Shown here piece after piece: positions 1 through 9,946 of a DNA stretch of 64,000 nucleotides. The DNA is from Lasiosphaeria ovina. Its lineage: Eukaryota > Ascomycota > Sordariomycetes > Sordariales > Lasiosphaeriaceae. Under the pieces are notes generated by a model. The model made no database searches. It saw nothing but the letters and a program-made list of their open reading frames with translations, and was not told where the DNA came from. The translations under genes were made by a program, and so were the position numbers. Every line of letters starts with the position of its first letter. Within the stretch, counting starts at the first letter, position 1. Where the stretch lies: positions 3,549,001 through 3,613,000 of the forward strand of contig JAULSN010000005.1 of NCBI GenBank assembly GCA_033439765.1, given 5' to 3'.

Positions 1-302
1 CTTCCATGCCGGGAACCTGGTCGCGTATCATTTGCTCCTGAGGTTCCTTCGGCATCGGCATCCATTTCAGCGCCTGTAGGCGACGTCGTCCGTTTTCTTT
101 CCACATCTCGACACAGCGCCCGCGCAACCAGCAACAGAGTGAACCGCACGCGGCCAGCCGGGGGACGCCTTGGGTACCACCGTTCTCCAAACCAGGCGAC
201 AGCGGCAGCGACGCTCGTTCGGTGTCGTCGAGCGACTGCAAGACAAGACCGGGCCCTCCCGACTACTGGGCCCGTGTGCCTGTGTGCCGGTGCATCGTTG
301 CC
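1..302. other. Upstream region of the first gene
   Basis: No complete gene is visible here. The open frame of the ARM-repeat protein continues upstream to about position 222, but its first ATG is at 303, so this stretch is most likely promoter and 5' UTR. The window edge cuts whatever lies before it. Confidence 0.5.
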
Positions 303-3300
303 ATGGCCCGCATACAGACGCCGCCTGTTTTCGCGCAGATCAGAGGAGCGAGAAGCTATTCGGAGCAGGCTGCCGCCCTTCGCGGCCTGAAAGACGACAC
401 AGTCGGCCACGCCCAGCGCAAGGAAAGGTGGGTGGAATATGGCATCTTAGAACCCCTCGTCAAAATACTGCAGGCCAGCCATTCTCCGGTGAGCCTGAAC
501 GGCAAGGAGTCGCCCACTCACCCCGGGCTGCCGAGGGGCTTAGCAGATAATGAACTCGTCCGGCTGCTGTGCCTACAGCTCATTGCCAGCTTCGCAAGTG
601 GTAAGTTCGCTGACAGACATTTCCATCCAAAGTGAGATTGAAGCCTTCGCAGGGTAGAGCTCAATATTGACATTACTCCCAGGCGGCCCTGCATTTCTAG
701 GACCTATCTATGCTGCCAACGCCGTGCCCGTAATCCTAGAGAGCCTCTCTCCCCTCGAGAACCCGCCGCTGGTCACCCTGAACGCTCTGCGCGCCCTGAC
801 TAACATCGCCGATGCGACCCGCCTTGCCTCGCCGGGTTTGGATGATTCAGGCGCGCTTTCGGAAGCCTTGTTCGTGTCTCGTTACCTCGACACTTTGTGC
901 GCCATCCTGGACTCGGAGTCGACCGACGTGGTAGTGCAAGAGCAGAAATGCCTGGTCGCAAGCCTGGTCAGCCGGTTGTGCAGGGACACGCATCACCAGA
1001 ACCTGTTGGCCAATGCTAGCATTCTGGACGCTCTTGCCACCGCGCTGGCCAGCTTCGTTGTGGCACGTGGGGAAGTCATCCCGGGAGCCGAGATCATAGG
1101 CCAGGCCGACGGCCTCGCCGACATGATACCGGCCGCTGCACCTCGAGGGGCGAGCTTGGCTCTGGTTCTGGAAGCTATATCGTGCATCATAGAAGGCTCC
1201 CGCTTCCGGGCCTGCATGCTGATCTCTTCACCGGCCATCATGGCGGTGTTCCCCGCCGCCGAGTTCTCGCCGTCGGCGAAGGAGACCAAGGCTGCGTGGA
1301 ACAGTCTCGAGATGAGCGGACTCAGTAGCCCTCGTGCCCGAAGCCCCGGCGCTGCCGACTACCTGCTGCCCATTGTGCCTGTTACGCAATCCAGGTCTTT
1401 GTCGTCACAGTTCGCCCACTTTCCCCCGTTGGGCTTCACCCTATCTCGGGAGAACCTAGCTTCTAATGGCCGGTCAACTAGTAGCAAATTCTCGGCTTGG
1501 GACTCTGGCCGATTCGACCCTTCTAATCTGGGCAGCGACCCCGAGGCCGAGGATCCGGAGAGTCCTCTCATACCGTGGCTCATAAACTTCGCCAGGTGGT
1601 CTAGCGGGCTCGACAGAGTCATGGCGGCCTCTGTGCTTACGTCGTTATACAAAGCCGGGCTTGCCAACCCCGAAAGGGAGGCCGTGCTTGGTCATCTCAT
1701 CGTTCCAATCCTCTGCCAACTGATGAAAGACTACGACAAAGAGAGCGTGGCTGCTGCACAGCTTTCCACCTTTCTCGAGCCCGACGTGGCTGCGGATTGG
1801 GTCGTCTCGGAGCGGACCCCAGGCGTCCTGGCGCGACTTATTGGGGACAGCAATGTGCTTCAGGAGGCCGCCTATAGCTGCGGTGCTGTTAAGATGGCTT
1901 GCCAGCTGCTCAAAGACTCGTATGAGCCCCTACCAGCTCAGACCGCCCCGAGGCCTTGGTCGCCGAATCCGGATCGTGGTGTCGAGAGCGGCGAGGGCCC
2001 GTCCACTAATCGGGTTGGGCTCCCAGGCAAGCTCCCAATAAACGCCCACAAGATCAGGATAAGAGAGGGCAGCCTGAAGCTCCTCACCGCTCTGGGAACG
2101 TCGAAAGAGGACTATCGGAAAGCTATTGTCGAGCAAGACGTGGTGCCGTTTATTGTCGAGTCACTTTCCAGGTCGCCTGGCAAGCCCAATATCGCGAAAG
2201 AAAAGACAAAATCTAGTAGCGCAGACGAAGACATGGACATTTCGTCAGGTGGAAGTTCGCCCTATGGGACAAATCCCAACTCGGTCATCATCGCGGCGTG
2301 CCATGCGATCCGGACGCTGAGTCGATCGGTCAGCAACCTTCGGACAGCGCTCGACGATCATGATGTCGCAATGCCAATCTTTAGGCTTCTGAGGCATCCC
2401 GATGCGGAGGTCCAAACCGCAGCTGGCAGCGTCGTCTGCAACTTGGTGACAAACAGCAGCCCTATGCGGACAGTACGTATTCGTTCTCATTTTGACTTCT
2501 CTCGTTGATACACGCTGACTCTCGCAGCCACTCTTTGAAGCGGGTATCCTCAAGGTGCTCTGTGAACAGGCCCACTCGTTGAATCCCGGAATAAGACTGA
2601 ACGCAGTGTGGGCTCTGAAGCACTTGGTGGATGGAGCCGACGAGGATCTGAGGAAGCTAGCGCTGGAAGAACTCGAAGCGGGCTGGCTTGTCCGGCTGAT
2701 ACGCGACGATACGGAAGACGAGGCTCTATACGCGCGTCTAAGGCTCGAGCGAGGGAGCGGGAGTCTAGATATTGACGATGACGACGACGAGGACATGGAT
2801 ACCGATGCGTCGTACGGGGATGACAGTCGGTCTTGGGTTTGGCCAGGAATCTACAGAGACAGCATTTCTGGTCGATTCCCGGCACTTCGGAATCCATCGC
2901 CACGATTACAGCGAGTGGAAATGAAGCTAGCAATACTTCGCGAGATGGAACTGAACCCCACGCGCAAGGCGCGGAACGACGACCTTCTTATTCAAGAGCA
3001 AGGGCTGAACTTTATCCGGAATCTCATGGGGCTGCCGAGTCTGAGATTGCCCGAGATGGTGGACTACGTACTGAGCGAGCTCGGCGACCGGCTCTTTGAT
3101 ATCCTGGCGTCGAAACTGAAGACGAGGAGGGTGCTCCACCCGCTCACACGGCGGGCCGCGGCTGCTGCGGGGGGCGGCAGCCGCATCGGCGAGTCTCGGG
3201 TGCTCTATCCGCAATCCAAGATCATGGAAGCGGCCATCTACATCCTCGTACACATCAGCTCGAGCCACCCACGACACCGGCAGCTAGTAATAGCGCAGAC

Positions 3301-3556
3301 GGAGCTCCTCAATCTGCTGGGCACCCATATCAACCACAAGGATATCGGCGTGCGGAAAGCGCTCTGCCACTTATTTGGGAATCTTAGCTGTCAGGACGAC
3401 AAGACGGACATGGAGGCGTGCGGTCAGCGGGCCCTGGAGATAAAAAATCTCGGCTTCCTGAGCAAGCTCGAGGGGCTAGAGCAGACGGACAGCGACCTCG
3501 ACGTCCGTGAGCGTGCCAAGACGGCCGTCTGGCAAATCAAGAACCATAGCAGCTGA
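303..3556 (+). CDS. vid28: Armadillo-repeat protein, Vid28/Gid5-like subunit of the GID/CTLH ubiquitin ligase
   Basis: Three exons are inferred: 303-600, 683-2472 and 2528-3556, giving 1038 residues. Intron 1 starts GTAAGT at 601 and intron 2 starts GTACGT at 2473; both joins keep frame. The start is the first ATG of the open frame. The protein is a string of helical ARM-type repeats: near the N-terminus a segment that names one end of the molecule (ERWVEYGILEPLVKIL), then 'alone or duplicated' helices such as SVVCNLVTN, and a C-terminal set including ALCHLFGNLSC. Acidic and serine-rich insertions split the repeats (about residues 410-480 and near 800). In yeast, Vid28/Gid5 is the scaffold that docks substrate receptors on the GID E3 ligase, which degrades gluconeogenic enzymes such as FBPase when glucose returns. 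Length is close to the family (yeast 921 residues). Another ARM-repeat protein is possible, but the overall layout fits Vid28 best. Confidence 0.8.
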
Positions 3557-6541
3557 GTCTAGAAGTTTGGACTAATCTAGGGTCTGCGGCGTTGACGTCG
3601 TATAAACCTGGGGTTCTCAGCTGGGCCAGCTGACAGCTGACACATGCGCGTGCCTTGCCGGACGGAGTGCCGAGAGCTTGGCAAGAGGAAGGCGATGGTG
3701 ATTTTCTGTTTTTTTGCCGGGACGTTCTTCTCTGACATGGCACGTTTCTCATGTCAGAGCAAGCACGTGTCGAAAGAGCACACATAACGTAATCGTCGCA
3801 TTTACGAGCATAAGCAGCGGAGCGAGCAAAGAAAGGGCTTGGAAGGGGCTGATTGGAGCCGTAACTGGCACGGATCAATATGTACGCATGCCTACATACA
3901 TACGCATAGCTATCACGAAGGATGTGCTTGCTGTACAGGAGTAGGAGGCAATTGGCCGCCTCGCCCTGTCCAGTGACGGCAAGAAAAGGGAAGGGAGGCA
4001 GGCAAGCAAGCCAGGGCCGAGTCGGATATCCGCGGCTGAGTCATGGACTGGCGGGTTTTTTCGGCGTTGAGAAAGACGTGGTATCCAATGAATGGACATG
4101 ACATTGCATTGCCGTCTAGACACTACTAAGGTACCAAAAAAGCCCCCATGTGGCAAATGCATCCGGGGGAGGAAGAGGAGGTTGGGAGGGGAGTATGGGA
4201 GGGTGTCTCCCGTGTCTCGGGCCCGGACGGTCGACGCAGACCCGCGCCGCGGAAGGCGCGGAGTCTGGGGGAGGGACGATGAGGTGAGAGCGCGTGTGTG
4301 GGTGAGTGAGCACGCCGCTTACTGCACCTTTTTTTTAAGGAAGGGGACGGGCGGATGCGGTCTGGGATTCGCGAATGGTAGCTGCACTAGTTTACCTTAC
4401 CTTACCTACCCTACCTACCTAGGCGCGTGGGTATGTAGTCGCTGTCCTCTGGCTTTGCTACACTAACTACTCGCGAATTGGTTCCTTCTCTCTTGGAGGA
4501 CCGGCGGGATTTGTACAGTACAATACAGCGGAAATCATGAATTAGGTTATGCCTATTAGTCAATTACATGCACGCTTATCAAAGGGACGCAACTGGATTC
4601 TAGAGCGTGCTGTGGCTAGAACCCTATGCCTAATAACAGTGCTCCAACTACACTGGAGGGAAGAACGTGTCGTTGAAACCGCGAGACGTCGTCGCTTGTC
4701 CGTTGTCACACGGCTGCCGGCTTGTGGGGAGTGGGTGGGTGGAGCTGCTGCTGCGGGACTGGCTAGCGGGAGAGCGACAGAGCCGCTGGGGTTGCTGGCC
4801 GCCCTTTTTCTGTGGAGAGCGCGACCAGCCAATTGGCAAGCTCGGACCTCCAAGCTCTGCTGGGTGGCATGACCTCTCCAAGTCAATGGCGTCACATAGC
4901 AGCTCCCCCGAACCGTCCGACGACATACCTACACAGTACAGCGTCCTGCAACAGTAGGTTGAAGCCGAAGAGTGCCAAGTGAAACATACCACGGGTGCTG
5001 ACGCTTGTTACTACTCGTCTACTCGGTTTTATACCACTACTAGTATTGAAGATATGCATGTATGCAATGCGCAAAGCCGCAGCCTCGAGCAGGCGTTCCT
5101 GCCCGATTTGGACCCCAGAGGGGACACTCGAGCAAGTGCCGGCGTCAAGCAAGTGCCACCTCTAAGTAAGGTAACCTCGGTGGGGTGAGTGAAGTACTGT
5201 AGGGTAGCTGTGACGAGACAGACGCACGCGAGGGAAGCGGCGTGGAAGGGATACGCCCATCATTCCCAAATCCATTCCGAGGTACTACTGTGTATCATTC
5301 GCGAGCTCGCTCGCTCACTCGCTCTCCCGCCCCGGCCCGCGGAGAAAAAAGCCAATGGTGGTCGCCTTTCGGCACGCGGTGTGACCCCATCCCATCCATC
5401 GATTCGTCCCGTGTAGTTCTATCCCGATTGCAGAAAACCGCGAATAGTGAGAGTGAGTTCTGTGAATGGGGATTGGGGAACCAAACAAATTCCCACACAG
5501 ACAACGGCCCCCGCCATCATGTGATGCCTGCCGGTTTTCGGTCTGTCGATCTGCCTGCTTGCTTACCTTGCTGACTTGTTCTCTGTTGACAGAGTGTTTC
5601 TCTTCGCCGTCTTGGAGTTCCCAGCGCCCATCGCGTAAGCAAATCATGTGCCTTTTTATTTTTGAGGGGTCAGAGGGTTTTTTATTGTTCCTGACTCTCT
5701 CCCCACCATGCGATATGCCATCCACCCACGGATGCATTACCCCATACCTACCTGCCTACCTTGCCTACCGCACGCACAATAGCTTTCCATCCGAGGATTC
5801 CGGGGGTGTTTGTGAATGTGTGTTTGTTCAACCGTTTTGGGATTGCGTGTGGATGTGTGTTTTCTGCGATCGATCACTGATCCCATTCGCCATCCACATC
5901 ACATCATATCAAATCAGATCAGACAACAGCTGCCACGTTTGGCGTTGCTGAGAAATAAACCATCCGAGGAATTATCGCCATCTGCCCACACCCCTTGCCT
6001 CCTGCTCGGTAGTTTTCCTTGTTTTTTTCTTTTGGTCTTCTTACTCATCATGAATTTGTTCCTTTGCGGCACCTGTTGGGTGAGAAGTGTGTAGGTGAGG
6101 TCCGGATGCGGCCCAGGGCGGCGAGGGACAGAAATGACATAATCCATTCATTCCTCCCACGAGGCTGGCAAGGCTGGCCGGGGGGTGACTAGATACAATG
6201 CATGGGCTCGTCTGGCTTTGTGCGGGCATGGTTCGTTCCGGCATGGCAGATAATACAGATACGTCGTGTTGACCAACAGCAGGCCGGGCCATGATGAGGA
6301 AGCAGAACCATAGCTCGATTTGGGTCTCGAAAAGAGGAGCAGAAGGTCGTGTGACAGTTGAAGAGGGACATGGCCAAGAGAAGCTTTCACGGGAGCCGAG
6401 CTGAGTGGCCAGCCTCTCGCTCAGACTGCGGGTTGACCAATGATCGCAGAGGCTGTTAGTGATCAGCGTCTCCTTGTTCCGGCCTCTTGCATGTGAGTCC
6501 TTGTTACCCGATCTGCGATGGCATGCTTTGGACACCAACGC

Positions 6542-6546
6542 CCCCT
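6542..6546 (+). promoter_or_regulatory. Candidate stress response element (STRE core CCCCT)
   Basis: A CCCCT pentamer lies 15 bp before the heat-shock element. Msn2/4-type zinc-finger factors bind this core in yeast. A pentamer is common by chance, so the call rests on the context of an Hsp30-family gene. Confidence 0.3.
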
Positions 6547-6560
6547 CGGAGGACTCGGCG

Positions 6561-6573
6561 TTCGAGAAGTTTC
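6561..6573. promoter_or_regulatory. Perfect heat-shock element upstream of the Hsp30-like gene
   Basis: Three alternating units TTC-GA-GAA-GT-TTC with exact 2-nt spacing form a canonical Hsf1 trimer site. It sits about 250 bp before the start codon of the opsin-related gene and about 100 bp before a TATA-like box. Yeast Hsp30 is heat-inducible, so the site fits the family. Function is inferred. Confidence 0.6.
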
Positions 6574-6674
6574 CCTTCCCCAGAGCCGACTATGCCCTTA
6601 CTACGCCGTCCGGTAGGTACGCGACCGTCCCCATATGGTAATGGCATCCATGACGCGACGAAGCCCTCGTCGGG

Positions 6675-6682
6675 ATATAAGA
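6675..6682 (+). promoter_or_regulatory. TATA-like box of the opsin-related gene
   Basis: ATATAAGA about 140 bp before the start codon is a plausible TATA box, followed by a CT-rich leader typical of highly expressed fungal genes. Confidence 0.45.
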
Positions 6683-6823
6683 CGCCTTTGCTCGTCAGTC
6701 TCTGGTCCGACCTCTCCCACATCATCAACACAGCCATCTCGCACTGCGCCTGCCTTTCCACCAGCCACACACGGAACAACCCCCTACCTACCCACCCCTA
6801 GGCCTGACCAAGAGTTGCCCACA

Positions 6824-7781
6824 ATGGCCGTCATCTCCATCTCCACCCGGGAGAACGATGCGTTGGACATCAACCCCCCCGCCGGAGACCAGTTCCTCAA
6901 CGTCAACGGCTCCGACTGGCTATGGGCCGTCACTGCCCTGTTCGTCGTCTCTTTTGTGAGTTTGCATCCCCCCCCCCCCCGGCACCCGTCTATTCAGACT
7001 CAAATGCTAACACGAGAGGCAGCTCACTCTGTACGGCTTGACTCTGAAGGCTAGAGCCGGCGAGCGCTTCTTCCACTTCATCTTCATCATCGCCACCTTT
7101 GTCGGCTCCATCGCCTACTTCGCCATGGCGTCGGACCTGGGCTGGTCGCTCGTCCCGCAGGCCAACAGCGTCGCCAGCCACGGCCTGCTCCGCCAGATCT
7201 TCTTCGCCAAGTACATCTACTGGGTCGTCAGCTTCCCGGCCGCCGTCATCGCCCTCGGCGTGCTGTCGGGCGTCTCCTGGGCCAGCATCGTCTTCAACGT
7301 CTTCCTGTCGTGGATCTGGGTGCTGTCGTACCTCGTCGGCGCCTACACCACCACCAACTACAAGTGGGGCTTCTTCGCCTTCGGCACCGTAGCCTACTTG
7401 TTTCTAGCCGTCAACACGCTGCTCCTGGGCCGCCGCTCGGCCGCCCGCGTCGGCGTCGCCGGCCACTACACGGGGCTGACCGCCTGGCTCAACCTGCTGT
7501 GGCTGCTGTACCCCATCGCGTACGGGATCAGCGACGGCGGCAACCGCATTGGCGTCGTGGGCGGCTTCGTCTTTTTCGGCGTGCTCGACCTGCTCATGAT
7601 TCCCGTCCTCGCCTTCGCCGTCGTCTTCCTGTCGGCCAAGTGGGACTACAGCAGCCTCAACATCGCCTTCACCCAGTACGGCCGCGTCCACGCCACCCCC
7701 GGCACCTTCCCCGAGAAGCACCCCGTCGCCGCCGCTCCCGCCGCCGCGCCTGCTGCTCCCGCGCCTGTCGCCGCTGTCTAG
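6824..7781 (+). CDS. Opsin-related seven-helix protein, Hsp30/Yro2/Mrh1 family
   Basis: Two exons are inferred: 6824-6955 and 7023-7781, giving 296 residues. The 67-nt intron starts GTGAGT, contains a run of 13 C and a CTAAC branch site, and ends GGCAG. The protein has seven predicted membrane helices and an Ala/Pro tail. Aligned to bacteriorhodopsin, helix C reads KYIYW then P (residues 107-116): the proton acceptor Asp85 is Tyr110 and the donor Asp96 is Ala121. In helix G, Asp212 is kept (Asp233) but the Schiff-base Lys216 is Ile237. It therefore cannot bind retinal through the usual lysine and is an opsin-related protein, not a light-driven pump. Yeast Hsp30 restrains the plasma-membrane H+-ATPase under stress and Mrh1/Yro2 are stress-induced plasma-membrane proteins; a similar membrane role is inferred. 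Strong codon bias to C-ending codons and the upstream heat-shock element suggest high, stress-linked expression. Confidence 0.92.
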
Positions 7782-8310
7782 GCGCCGTGGCGTGCCATTC
7801 CACTGGACCGCGAGAGAGGCCACGAGTATGCCTGAGCTTGGCTGGCGTGCTTCATATATTATATACCCACAGCGGTAACGGAATAATCAACGAACGAAGA
7901 CGAAGCTGGGATAATGAATAAATAATTAGGATACGGCACCTCCCAGACGCGCATCATCTCGACTATACCCGCTGTTCCGTTTTGGCTTTTTGTGTTGTCG
8001 GAGATACCCCCACGTTCGCTTTCTGGTGTTTGATATTTGGTCTACGGTCTACAGTCTATGGTATTTGAATATGAGTGAGTGGTGGAATTAATTGGTAAAG
8101 AAAGGGAGGGGGGGGGGTTTACTGTGGTGTGTGTTGTGTGTGAGAGGGACCCCTGAGATTGTTTGTGTGTAGAGTTGCTACCTAATACTGCAGACTAGGT
8201 ACCTAATCAACCTACGAGACTAATGAAGAACTCTTTTGATGTCTACTCGTGTTCTGTTGTGGTTACCATTGTGTATGTTGCTTGGTGTAGTCTACTCCTC
8301 TCTGGCCAGG

Positions 8311-8645
8311 GCAGTTGATTGCTACCAGGAACTGTCCGTCGATTAAATAAGAATCGGGACTGCCGATTACCATTGGGGTAGTCGATTGCCATCAGCAGAG
8401 TCAATTTATATCGGGGTAGTCGATTGCTATCAGGAACCGCGGTCAATGAATGGAAAGAATCGGGAGAGTCGATTACTACCAGGAACTGCCACTCGATTGA
8501 GAAACGAATCGGGACTGTCGATTCCTATCGGAACTGTTGATTCCTACCGGGAGAGTCGATTAATAAGGAATCGGGACTGTCGATTACTATAAGTAGTCGA
8601 TATATATCGGGAACCGCGGTCAATTAATAAAATAATCGGGAGCGC
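8311..8645 (+). repeat. Degenerate minisatellite built on a TCGATT..CTAYCRGGAA core
   Basis: About 335 bp of imperfect tandem copies of a unit with the parts AGTCGATT, CTAYCRGGAAC and AATCGGGA. One longer variant, ending GGAACCGCGGTCAAT, appears at about 8432-8446 and again at about 8608-8622. Unit length varies from about 27 to 60 bp because parts are lost or fused. It is non-coding and lies about 550 bp after the opsin-related gene. Confidence 0.75.
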
Positions 8646-9014
8646 TGAAGTCATCCCGTGGTTGCTGAGAGCTGGTGTCGTGGTGATGATGAGCAAGGGG
8701 ATGGTACATACAATACGTGACCCGGTCCTTCGCAAACCGTCGTCTGAAAGTATGGGCGGGTTCTGCTTCGGTTCCACCTCGTAGCGAAACTGTACCTACG
8801 CCAAGGAAGAGATTTGCTTATCCAGACAAGACGAACCGACGGTCAAACACACGTATACAATTCCCGGCGTTGTCCTGTATATACCTCCCTGCTACACGCT
8901 TCGTCAACATTTCTGCCATATACGCACTGGAAGCCGTCAGGGGCGTCGTGCTCACTTCCCACGGCAGCATCGCCCGCCCCTTTCCTGGGATCTCTGCAGC
9001 CGGAGAGAGGGCAA

Positions 9015-9087
9015 AAAGAAGAAGAAGAAGAAGAAGAAGAAGAAGAAGAAGAAGAAGAAGAAGGAGAAGAAGAAGAAGAAGGAGAAG
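9015..9087 (+). repeat. GAA trinucleotide tract
   Basis: A nearly pure purine (GAA)n run broken by two GGA units. It is non-coding; the strand asymmetry (all purine on plus) could allow triplex or H-DNA structure. Confidence 0.9.
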
Positions 9088-9700
9088 AGCAATAGCCGTT
9101 CGAAATATTCGTTTGATACATCCATACACAACCGCACTCATCATACCTGTCTCTAATGCCGACTCTAGTCTATTCATGTCTGATAGTAACGCGAAGAAGG
9201 AAAACCGAACCCAATACACATATGGAGATCATAAATCTTCATGACCGGCGGCCTGGCCAGAAATACCCAACACCAAGCCCAGATTGTGTCCTTCGTTTTC
9301 GTGTCCGCCACCTAGCACCCGCCACTCAAAAATGAAATGAAATAGGGTGAATAGAAAAGACACTAAGCCGTATGTATGTCTGTATAGCCATGCCACCTCA
9401 TCAGGGATCACCGGGCCATAAAGAAACCCAGACATGAAAAGGCCTCCTAGCCCAGCCACTATACTCATACCATATATACACACATAAATATATACTCGGA
9501 CACCAAGCAGGGCGGGATGGGATGGCACCCCCAGCCCCAAGCACCAAGCCTCATAAATACGTAAAAATGAGGACCAGACAAGATAATACATCCTTCATCA
9601 TAGATTCCTCGCCCTCGTGCTCATGCTCATGCTCACCCTCGCCCGTATCTCACCCACATGCTCCTTTTCGTCGCCAGTCAGTCACATAACCCATAGCAGC

Positions 9701-9797
9701 AACCATAACCGTACCGCAGCCGTAACCGTGCCGTAGCCGTAGCCATAACCATAGCCGTAACCGCAGCCGTAACCGTAACCGTAACCGTAGCCGTAAC
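9701..9797 (+). repeat. Hexanucleotide array CCGTAR
   Basis: About 16 tandem imperfect hexamers of CCGTAA, CCGTAG, CCATAA and CCGCAG. It sits about 150 bp beyond the stop codon of the minus-strand gene at 9947-11806, so it may be in or near that gene's 3' UTR. Confidence 0.8.
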
Positions 9798-9946
9798 AAC
9801 ATATCATATCATATCATCATCTCGATCGGTGTTCTTCCCGAAAGAAAACAGGCCAAGCCGAACCGACACAAGCCCAAACTGCTGTACCGGAAACCAACCA
9901 ACCAACCAACCACCCAAGAAAAAAAAAAGAAAAAAAAAGGAACCAG

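Larger units (their letters stand above)
3557..6823. other. Intergenic region, no gene seen
   Basis: About 3.3 kb between two plus-strand genes. Open frames here are short, rich in Ser/Arg/Pro/Cys, match no family I know and overlap on both strands. TACCTACC-type runs occur near 4390-4425 and 5745-5770. The last 300 bp hold the promoter elements of the opsin-related gene, listed separately. Confidence 0.6.
7782..9946. other. Intergenic region with repeat arrays
   Basis: About 2.2 kb between the opsin-related gene and the 3' end of a minus-strand gene. It holds a degenerate minisatellite, a GAA tract and a CCGTAR array, listed separately. No gene is convincing; the frames across the GAA tract (poly-Arg, poly-Glu, poly-Leu) are artefacts of the repeat. 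Confidence 0.6.

Noticed and set aside
8717..9244. Frames of 130-175 codons across the GAA tract, giving poly-Arg, poly-Glu, poly-Leu or poly-Ser
   Set aside because: All come from translating a trinucleotide repeat; the flanking residues are not protein-like.
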